This document shows positions 55,079 through 62,800 of a DNA stretch of 64,000 nucleotides, piece by piece. The first letter of the stretch is position 1; every line of letters begins with the position of its first letter. Below the pieces are notes generated by a model. The model worked only from the letters and a program-made list of their open reading frames with translations, did not search any database and was not told where the DNA came from. The stretch is from Arenibacter troitsensis (lineage in GTDB: Bacteria > Bacteroidota > Bacteroidia > Flavobacteriales > Flavobacteriaceae): positions 186,001-250,000 of the forward strand of contig NZ_FXAO01000003.1 of the NCBI RefSeq assembly GCF_900177645.1, written 5' to 3'. The position numbers and the translations under genes are program-made.

Positions 55079-55726
55079 ATGGAACCAGAAGAAAAACAAA
55101 TTTCATATACTTCCACAAACACCTATAGTACCATGAATACGCTAAACACAAGCACCAAGAATGTTTGGATAGTTTTTCATGGGATAGGATTTTTGAGTAG
55201 ATATTTCATTAAATATTTTAGAGAACTGCCCAAAGAAGAAAATTATATTATCGCACCGCAAGCACCCTCTAAATATTATTTAAACAAGGATTTTAAGCAT
55301 ATAGGTGCTAGTTGGCTTACCAAGGAAAATACGATGTTGGAAACTACTAACGTTCTAAACTATTTGGATAGTCTGTTTGCCACTATAAATATACCGGCCC
55401 ATTGCCAGCTAATTGTATTGGGGTTTTCCCAAGGGGTGTCCATAGCTACCCGTTGGACAGCGAAAAGCAAAATAAATCTTGACCAATTGATTTTATATGC
55501 AGGCGGTATTCCGGAAGAACTGACTCCGGAAGATTTTAAATTTTTGCTTGCCAAAAATGCCAAGGTTAAAATGGTGTTGGGCAATAAGGATGAATTTATA
55601 ACGGAAGCCCGTCTCCAAAAAGAGGAGAAAAAAATGAATTCCCTTTTTAGCGGAAAGGCCGAATTGATTAAATTTGATGGCGGACATGAAATAAAAAAGG
55701 ACGTACTAATTGGTCTAATTAAATGA
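55079..55726 (+). CDS. Alpha/beta-hydrolase (carboxylesterase/phospholipase type)
   Basis: This 215-residue soluble alpha/beta-hydrolase has the oxyanion segment VFHGIGFLSRYF (32-43), the nucleophile serine in GFSQGVSIATRW, the acid in LGNKDEFITE and histidine in FDGGHEIKK. It belongs to the bacterial carboxylesterase/phospholipase group of about 210-220 residues. The N-terminal QISYTSTNTYSTMNTL segment is typical of this subgroup, so the start at 55079 is kept over the internal ATG. The stop overlaps the acetyltransferase ATG by 4 bp. Confidence 0.85.
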   Translation: MEPEEKQISYTSTNTYSTMNTLNTSTKNVWIVFHGIGFLSRYFIKYFRELPKEENYIIAPQAPSKYYLNKDFKHIGASWLTKENTMLETTNVLNYLDSLFATINIPAHCQLIVLGFSQGVSIATRWTAKSKINLDQLILYAGGIPEELTPEDFKFLLAKNAKVKMVLGNKDEFITEARLQKEEKKMNSLFSGKAELIKFDGGHEIKKDVLIGLIK

Positions 55727-56271
55727 AACGCTTTACTCCTTTACTGGAAAACGACTTGGTGAAACTAGCGCCACTATCCTTAAGCAACTACCATTATTTG
55801 CTTCCTATTGCCGGTCAGGAAAAACTGATTGAATATTCCCCATCCGATATCGGTACTGCCGAAGCTCTAAAAAAGTATGTGGAACAGGCGCTGGAGAAAG
55901 AAAAGAATTTTTCGGCCATGCCCTTCATTATCTATGACAAAAGAAATGGAAAGTTTGCCGGAAGTACGCGATATATGAATATCGACAAAAAAAATAAGGT
56001 TCTTGAAATCGGTTCCACGTGGATAGGAAGGGAATTCCAAGGAACTGGTTTAAACGGTCAGGCAAAACTGCTAATGCTCGATTATGCTTTTAATGAAATG
56101 CATTTTGAAAAGATTGAATTTAGGATAGACGAGCGAAATATTCGTTCCCGAAAAGCAGTTGAAAAATTGGGAGCGAAATTGGAAGGCATATTGCGGAAAA
56201 ACGTATACCTATTGGATGGTTTTAAAAGAAATACCTGTTGCTACGGCCTTCTAAAAGAAGAATGGAGTTAA
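55723..56271 (+). CDS. GNAT-family N-acetyltransferase
   Basis: This is a 182-residue acetyl-CoA-dependent acyltransferase of the RimJ/RimL-like GNAT group (Acetyltransf_3). The N-terminus LENDLVKLAPLSLSNYHYL resembles RimJ-type enzymes. The acetyl-CoA-binding motif A lies around EIGSTWIGREFQGTGLNGQAK (read in parts, about 91-110), with the RIDERNIRSRKAVEKLGAK helix for motif B. The substrate may be a ribosomal protein or a small amine. It overlaps the hydrolase upstream by 4 bp, suggesting joint expression, but no shared pathway is obvious. Confidence 0.88.
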   Translation: MKRFTPLLENDLVKLAPLSLSNYHYLLPIAGQEKLIEYSPSDIGTAEALKKYVEQALEKEKNFSAMPFIIYDKRNGKFAGSTRYMNIDKKNKVLEIGSTWIGREFQGTGLNGQAKLLMLDYAFNEMHFEKIEFRIDERNIRSRKAVEKLGAKLEGILRKNVYLLDGFKRNTCCYGLLKEEWS

Positions 56272-56289
56272 TTTTCTGGAATGAAGTAT

Positions 56290-57240
56290 TTACGATTTTA
56301 CTTCCTGTACTGCTTCCTTTTCATAATATTTAATCTTTCTGGTCTTATAGGTGTTGTCCGGGGTTATGATCTGTTTTATCCAATTACCGGATTCATGGCT
56401 ATCGTATTGGTAAATAAATTCTTGAACACTTACAGTATTACCTTTCGCTGTTTTTAATGACATTAGCATTCCCTTGTCATTGTATGTATAGGTCATACTC
56501 TCTGTGGGGATAAATGTTTTTTTACCATCGTTGTAAACAAATTTTTTTTCCGACACCAATTTATTATTACTGTCATAAGTCTGTTCCAATGCCTTCTGGG
56601 GTAGACCTTCCAGAAATTCCTTGGTCAGAATCAATTTGTGTACCGTATTGTCCTTCCCCTTTATTTTTGAGGTCCTGATAGATTTGAATATGATATCGTT
56701 TAAATAATAGGTTTCCGTAACCTCACCTTTATACACTTCATATTTTAGTGCAGTTTCGTCAATACCACTATCATTGATACGTTTTATAGTGGAGAGCTTC
56801 CCATCTTCCCCATAGTTATATTCATATTGATCCAAAAACTCCTTGTTATACGATATTATTTTTTCGGTAATCCGTTTACCTTCAATGGTGTCCAATTCAT
56901 AAAAATTGGCTATAGAGGTGTTTTTTACAAATACGCCATCCCTATAATTCTCTAGTCGTTTTTCCAATAGAACGGATCCTTCCAGTTTATAAATTGTTAT
57001 GTCGTAATCCGTATCGCTATAACGGGTAACTGCCTTTGTTAAAAGTCCGTCCTCATTAAAAGTGTATTCTTCCTTTCCATAGTCGGTCGAAACCAGGCAA
57101 AATTTAACGGGTCCATTTAAATCAAAATCTTTAACGGAAAAAATTTTTATTTCCTGGGCCAACATTGCTATAGGAAAGCTTATGCCCAGTATAAAGGAAA
57201 TACACAAAACTGAATGGAGTAAGTGGTTCTTCATCATCAT
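56290..57240 (-). CDS. Exported protein with YD/RHS-like sequence, function unknown
   Basis: I do not recognise a family with confidence. The 316-residue protein has a signal peptide (about 1-28, AMLAQ). The body has repeating short units such as YGKEEYTFNEDGLLTKAV, YEYNYGEDGKLSTIKRI, YTYNDKGMLMSLKTA and FIYQYDSHESGNWIKQ, each of the form aromatic-x-tyrosine-acidic-G-(K/L)-L, which look like degenerate YD/MORN-type beta-hairpin repeats. It may bind a cell-surface ligand. Its 3' end is 18 bp from the convergent acetyltransferase. Two copies of a TACATTTG -7 match lie 90-120 bp upstream. Confidence 0.72.
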   Translation of the reverse strand: MMMKNHLLHSVLCISFILGISFPIAMLAQEIKIFSVKDFDLNGPVKFCLVSTDYGKEEYTFNEDGLLTKAVTRYSDTDYDITIYKLEGSVLLEKRLENYRDGVFVKNTSIANFYELDTIEGKRITEKIISYNKEFLDQYEYNYGEDGKLSTIKRINDSGIDETALKYEVYKGEVTETYYLNDIIFKSIRTSKIKGKDNTVHKLILTKEFLEGLPQKALEQTYDSNNKLVSEKKFVYNDGKKTFIPTESMTYTYNDKGMLMSLKTAKGNTVSVQEFIYQYDSHESGNWIKQIITPDNTYKTRKIKYYEKEAVQEVKS

Positions 57241-57505
57241 ATGCCAAAATTAGGCTATAAAAAGTCATAATAAAAACAAATTGGAGCTAAACAATAAAAG
57301 CGCATGGAGCTATGGTTTTATTGGGTTCCAAATGTATTATGGTTTCAACGACCAAATGTAGTCACTAAGATAGCAAATTAGAAGTCTCAGTTAAAATTGA
57401 AGCTGGTTTGCACCTTGGGAATGACCATTGCATTATATGACTTAGGGGCTGTTTTTTTTCTATGGATTCGGGATTTTGTTGCAATCAATCCAAAACCCAA
57501 AAGAT

Positions 57506-57901
57506 TTATAATTTAGTTTTTTTCTTTAATTGAAAATTTGCTAAATTCTCCTGCGCCCTAAATTTTACAATTTTCGTGATCAATGCAAATGGTAAGGGTT
57601 GGTTTAATGGAAATTGAACCGAGCCTTTCCCCTGCTTGTAAGGAGCCAATTCTTTTTCAAATTCCTTATGGCCCGTTGGAGTGGCATAGAATCCGATATG
57701 ATTTTTATAGGCAGCGAAGTATACCAACATGCCATAATACCTAAAGGCCGGCATCTTGTAACTGATCGTTTCTTCTGCCTCTGGGGCCGCATTTAGGATG
57801 GTAGTGCGCAATTTTTCCAAAACCTCCTGTACCGATAACGGACAGTTGGCAATGTATGCTGCAACATCTTCGGCTCCACTATTCAATTTACGATTAGGCA
57901 T
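57506..57901 (-). CDS. DUF1801 / iron-chaperone-like protein
   Basis: This is a 131-residue soluble protein with the DUF1801 fold (YdhG/SufE-unrelated 'iron chaperone' family, frataxin-like fold). Family features are DVAAYIANCPLSVQEVLEKLRTTI (read in parts), APEAEETISYKMPAFRYYG, YFAAYKNHIGFYATP and GKGSVQFPLNQPLP. Some members are annotated as iron chaperones, though experimental proof is limited. It lies between a 265 bp and a 698 bp gap, transcribed alone on the minus strand. Confidence 0.84.
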   Translation of the reverse strand: MPNRKLNSGAEDVAAYIANCPLSVQEVLEKLRTTILNAAPEAEETISYKMPAFRYYGMLVYFAAYKNHIGFYATPTGHKEFEKELAPYKQGKGSVQFPLNQPLPFALITKIVKFRAQENLANFQLKKKTKL

Positions 57902-58599
57902 AATACTTTAAATTAAATTGAAAAATTACACTAGTAGATTTAATTGATTGATATTTATATATTTAAGAAAAATGGGTGTATATGGTCTTAAACCCATTGG
58001 ATTTAAATTGATCTTAAAATGTTTTCGTTGAAACTGATCATCCATCGGATACCGACCTTATCAATGAAACTTCCAGAACAATCGTTCCAGATCATATAGG
58101 GGAAAGATATTATAAAGATAAATCAAAAATGACTTAATCATATATGGTGTGTCTAAAATTCGTTAGAGGTTGGTTTGGTCTTTTTAATTATACCTTTAAG
58201 TTGTAATCAATAATGTCTAAAAAATTGGCAAAATGACCTCTTGACAAATTTTAACAAATAAAATTTTATGGACTATTGTATATCTATGGATAATGCACCG
58301 TTTTTTAGGTCAATATTTGTTTTTAAAAGCCATAAAAATCCTTTGTCGGGTTGGGGATATTAAGCCTAAAATGGGCTTAGGCCCTATTCTATTTGGGCTG
58401 GGCGATTAATAATAATTTAGATTTACTTTTAATATAACATGCTGTATATTTGTTCCTTATAAAATGCCAAACACTAACCATAGGCATTAAAGTTTTTAAT
58501 ATTCCTGTTGCAAAAGTCAATAGGAAGATTTTGGCTATCCCTTTCTTGTGGATTGTAGCCAACTTTAATATTATATGGTGGTTTGTTTAAATTTCGACC
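57902..58599. other. Long non-coding gap before a LytTR regulator
   Basis: This 698 bp region contains a promoter-like pair at 58422-58452 and, just upstream, two tandem hairpins: TAAGCC/GGCTTA (58361-58379) and GCCC/GGGC (58381-58398). Small ATG frames exist (31 codons at 58268; 8 codons shortly after the promoter) but none is convincing. A protein-like open stretch at 58018-58137 is preceded by a stop and has no start. Confidence 0.5.
58422..58452 (+). promoter_or_regulatory. Possible promoter of the LytTR-czc region
   Basis: TTTA (58422-58425; one mismatch to TTTG), a 19 bp spacer and TATATTTG (58445-58452; exact). The implied leader before the ATG at 58600 is about 140 nt. Confidence 0.4.
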
Positions 58600-59304
58600 A
58601 TGAAAAAAACTACATTAAAATGCATTTTAATTGACGACTCTAAGGTACAACGCCGTGCAGTGGCCAAAATAATAAAGGAACACTCCAAGCTTGACCTTAT
58701 AAATGAATACAATAATGGTATAGATGCCAAGAATGACATCGGCAGCACTATTGTTGATTTAATTTTTTTGGATATTGAAATGCCGGGTTTCAATGGATTC
58801 GAATTTCTGGAATCCTTGGAAAATAAGCCACAAGTTATAGTTATTTCCGGCAATCCCAGTTATGCCATGAAGGCCTTTGACTATGACGTTACCGATTATT
58901 TACAGAAACCGGTGGATAAAACCCGTTTTGATGTTTCTATAAGAAAGGCGATCAACAAATATGAACTGGAAAATGCGGAAGAGATCGAGCTGGAATATAT
59001 ATATGTAAATAGCAACCTTAAAAAGACTAAATTATTCCTGAACGAGATACTATGGATAGAAGCATATGGGGATTATGTGAAGGTTATTTCCACAGATAAA
59101 AAGACTTTAATACTCTCTACCATGAAGGCTTTTGCCAAACAATTGCCCAAGGATAAATTTCTTAGAATCCACAAATCCTATACGGTTAATTTGGAAAAGA
59201 TTGAAAATTTTAACGGTTCCACAGTAGAAATAAACGAACAGGTAATTCCTTTAAGCAGACATAAAAAAGAGGCTTTGATCAAAGCCTTGGTGGTAATAGA
59301 ATAA
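58600..59304 (+). CDS. LytTR-family response regulator
   Basis: This 234-residue regulator has a receiver domain (about 5-122) with D12-D13 (LIDDS), phosphoacceptor D58 (LIFLDIEMPGFNG), Ser in VISGNPS and Lys in YLQKPVD. A LytTR domain follows (about 140-232, with EILWIEAYGDYVKV, LPKDKFLRIHKSYTVNL, VIPLSRHKKEAL). No histidine kinase is nearby. It lies 65 bp before a small His-rich exported protein and the metal efflux pump, in the same direction, so it may control them, although the -7-like TATCTTTA at 59354-59361 suggests an internal promoter. Confidence 0.92.
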   Translation: MKKTTLKCILIDDSKVQRRAVAKIIKEHSKLDLINEYNNGIDAKNDIGSTIVDLIFLDIEMPGFNGFEFLESLENKPQVIVISGNPSYAMKAFDYDVTDYLQKPVDKTRFDVSIRKAINKYELENAEEIELEYIYVNSNLKKTKLFLNEILWIEAYGDYVKVISTDKKTLILSTMKAFAKQLPKDKFLRIHKSYTVNLEKIENFNGSTVEINEQVIPLSRHKKEALIKALVVIE

Positions 59305-59369
59305 GGATTGCCAAAAAGTTGTTTAAGTGTTCCCAATTGGATGACTTATTTTTTATCTTTACCCGAGAA

Positions 59370-59768
59370 ATGAGCAAATTATTTTCCATAGCGTTGTCTG
59401 TTTTATTACTCTTCCAAAGTTTTAATTTGGATATGGTAGATGTTACCCAGATCGATGACTTCCTTACCCATGCCGAGTTTCATAAACAGAAATACGGGGA
59501 TAATTTGTTTGTTTTTATTTCCAAACATTACGGGGAACTTAAAGCACAACATGATTTGGAACACAGTGAAGAAAAGAAGGATCACGAAGAGTTGCCCTTC
59601 AATCATCAAACCTGTTCCCATTTTTCCACTGCTTTTGTAATGAACGGTGCAGATTTTATGGTGCCCAAAACCCCTCAAGTGGCGGATACCACTTCAAATT
59701 TTTTTTATCAAGAGTCCTATTGCCAAATAGAGAATTCCGATATTTTCCAACCTCCCAAGGCCGCATAA
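59370..59768 (+). CDS. Small His-rich exported protein upstream of metal efflux pump
   Basis: I do not recognise a named family. I use the ATG at 59370 (132 residues), which starts directly at the signal-peptide-like stretch MSKLFSIALSVLLLFQSF; the upstream TTG start would add 17 less hydrophobic residues. The mature part holds nine to ten histidines and one acidic cluster (FHKQK, SKHYGEL, HDLEHSEEKKDHEELPFNHQTCSHF), fitting metal ions. It lies 72 bp before the CzcA-type pump gene with a hairpin between. A periplasmic metal-binding or sensing function is an inference. Compare the small His/Cys-rich protein at 15652. Confidence 0.7.
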   Translation: MSKLFSIALSVLLLFQSFNLDMVDVTQIDDFLTHAEFHKQKYGDNLFVFISKHYGELKAQHDLEHSEEKKDHEELPFNHQTCSHFSTAFVMNGADFMVPKTPQVADTTSNFFYQESYCQIENSDIFQPPKAA

Positions 59769-59796
59769 TTCAATACTGATTAAAATCATTAATTAA

Positions 59797-59827
59797 CAAG
59801 CTGTTATGCAATAGCTTGCAATCTTTT
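59797..59827 (+). terminator. Attenuator-like hairpin before the efflux pump gene
   Basis: CAAGCT (59797-59802) pairs with AGCTTG (59813-59818) around a 10 nt loop, followed by CAATCTTTTTA. It may reduce read-through from the small protein gene into the pump gene. Confidence 0.32.
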
Positions 59828-59840
59828 TATTACATGAATT

Positions 59841-62800
59841 ATGTTATCCAATATTATACAATTCAGTATAAAGAACAAATTAATTGTTTTTTTGCTTACA
59901 TTATTTATTATAGGTTTTGGACTGTATTCCCTAACCCAGATACCTATTGGAGCTGTTCCTGATGTTACCAACAATCAGGTACAGGTAATTACCACCTCCC
60001 AGAATTTGTCCACTCAGGATATGGAGCAATTCATAACCTATCCCGTGGAACTGGAAATGGCCAATTTGCCAGGTGTAGTTGAAATTCGTTCGGTATCAAA
60101 ATTTGGACTTTCAGTCGTCACAATTGTTTTTGAAGACCATATGGGAACTTTTCTTCCCCGGCAATTAATTTCAGAAAAATTAATCTCGGCCTCAGAGAAA
60201 ATCCCCGCAGGTTTCGGTACACCCCAAATGGGCCCTGTAACCACTGGTTTAGGAGAAATTTACCAATACATTCTGGACACCAAGCCAGGCTATAAGGATA
60301 AGTATTCTATAATGGACCTTCGTACCATTCAGGATTGGGTAGTGAAGAGGCAACTTTCGGGAATTCCCGGTGTTGTGGAAGTGAATACTTGGGGTGGCTA
60401 TCTAAAGCAATATGAAGTAGCCATAAACACCCAGAAATTGCACGCTATGAATATTACCACTGCCGACATTTTTACGTCCTTGGAAAAGAATAATAGCGTT
60501 TCGGGAGGCGGTTATATCGAAAAAGTAAACCAGGCCTACTTTATTCGGGGCGAAGGGCTTATATCTTCACTTGAGGATATTGAAAATATTGTAGTTAAAT
60601 CAACGGACAATCTGCCCATATACATTAAGGATGTAGCCGAAGTTGGTTTTGGCAGTGCTACCCGATTTGGGGCTATTACGGGAAATGGTGAAGGAGAAAA
60701 GGTGTTGGGTCAGGTGATGATGCTCAAGGATGCCAATTCCAAAAAGGTTATTGAAGCTGTTCATGAACGTATAGATGCCATTTCCAAGACCTTGCCCGAA
60801 GGCGTTTTTATCAATGGATTTTTGGAACGAAGCGAGCTCATCCAAAAAACAACCTTTACGGTGGCAGAGAACCTAGTCCTTGGTTGTTTGATCGTAATTT
60901 TTGTGGTAGTGCTCTTGTTGGGGAATCTTCGTTCCGGTTTGGTTGTGGCGTCCGTTATTCCACTCTGCTTACTTTTTGCTCTTTCCCTAATGTATATTTT
61001 TGGGGTAGATGCAAACCTTATGAGCCTCGGGGCCATAGACTTTGGGATCATTATAGATGGCGCGGTCATTATTGTTGAGTTCATAGCCTATCAAATAACC
61101 GCTAAGAAAGAAGAATTGCAATTGCTTGGAACAAAGGCCCAACAGCAGCTAAAAAATGAAATCACGTTTAAAGGCGCTTCCAAAATGATGAACTCGGCCA
61201 TTTTTGGGCAGCTTATCATACTCATCGTATTCATCCCAATCCTTTCCTTAAGTGGGGTTGAGGGGAAAATGTTTAAACCCATGGCGCTCACCTTTAGCTT
61301 TGCCTTAATGGGTGCCATGATTTTATGCTTTACCTATGTTCCGGTGGCCGCCTCCATATTCATAAGACCATCAACCAAGTCCCCTAAAAACATTTCGGTT
61401 CGTTTGATGGAATTTTTAAATAGATCTTATGATCCCATTATTCGTTGGGCACTTACTAAGAAAAAGTTAGTGTTGGCTATCTCATTCCTGCTATTGGGGG
61501 GATCCATATACTTATTTACCACAATGGGCGGAGAATTTGTTCCTACCTTGGACGAAGGGGACTTTGTTATTCAACCCGTTTTAAAAACAGGGACCTCGTT
61601 GAGCGAAACTGTCAAAATTACAACCAAGATAGAACGGATACTACTTGACAATTTTCCGGAAGTTAAACAGGTAGTCACTAGGATTGGTGCCGCAGAAGTA
61701 CCTACAGACCCAATGTCTATGGAGGAGAGTGATGTTATCATTATCTTAAAACCTAAAAAGGAATGGGTGTCTGCAGAGAGCAAGGATGAACTTGCTGACA
61801 AATTCAAAGAAGCGCTGGGAGTGATTCCAGGTATGGGAGTAGAATTTACACAGCCTATTGAAATGCGTTTTAACGAGCTTATTACGGGAGTCCGCGCAGA
61901 TATTGCCATCAAGGTTTTTGGTGAGGATCTGGAAATCCTAAACAAAAAAGGGAATGAAATAAGAAACCTTATTCAGAATGTAGAGGGTGCAGCGGACATA
62001 TCGTTGGAGAAAATTGCAGGACTTCCGCAAATGAACGTAAAATTCAACAGGGCAAAGATTGCTAGATATGGACTTAATATCGCCGATTTAAACAGCCTTA
62101 TCTCAATGGGGTTTGCCGGTACCAATTTGGGAAGTGTCTTTGAGGGAGAAAAGCGATTTGACCTAACCTTAAGGTTGGATCAGAAAAGTAGACAGGATAT
62201 TTCCAATTTAAAAAATTTATATGTGGATACACCTAATGCTGGTAAGATTCCCTTAGAAGAATTGGCTCAAATCTCCTATACCACGGGAGCGGCCAAAATA
62301 TCAAGGGATGATACAAAACGTAGGATCGTAGTGGGTATCAATGTAAGGAACAGGGACCTTCAATCGGTAGTCGATGACGTTCAAAAGCTTATCGAAACAA
62401 ATATAAAACTACCTACGGGCTACTCCATCACTTATGGGGGCCAGTTCGAAAATTTGCAAAGTGCCAAAGACCGGCTAAAAATAGCAGTGCCGGTAGCATT
62501 GGTGCTCATTCTTATATTACTCTATTTTGCCTTTAATTCCATCAGGGAAGCTTTAATTATCTACTCGGCCATACCCCTGGCAGCCGTTGGCGGTATCCTA
62601 CTTCTATTTGTTAGGGATATGCCGTTCAGTATCTCTGCTGGAGTTGGTTTTATAGCTCTTTTTGGGATTGCCGTTCTTAACGGAATTGTATTGATAGAAC
62701 ATTTTAAGGAGTTAAAACATTCAGGTATGGAAGATTCGGACGAACTCATTATACAGGGATCAAAAGATAGGCTCAGAGCGGTTTTGCTAACCGCATCCGC

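Noticed and set aside
58018..58137. Open stretch of about 39 codons that reads like protein (pseudogene tail?)
   Set aside because: It is directly preceded by an in-frame stop, has no start codon, and matches no family I recognise.
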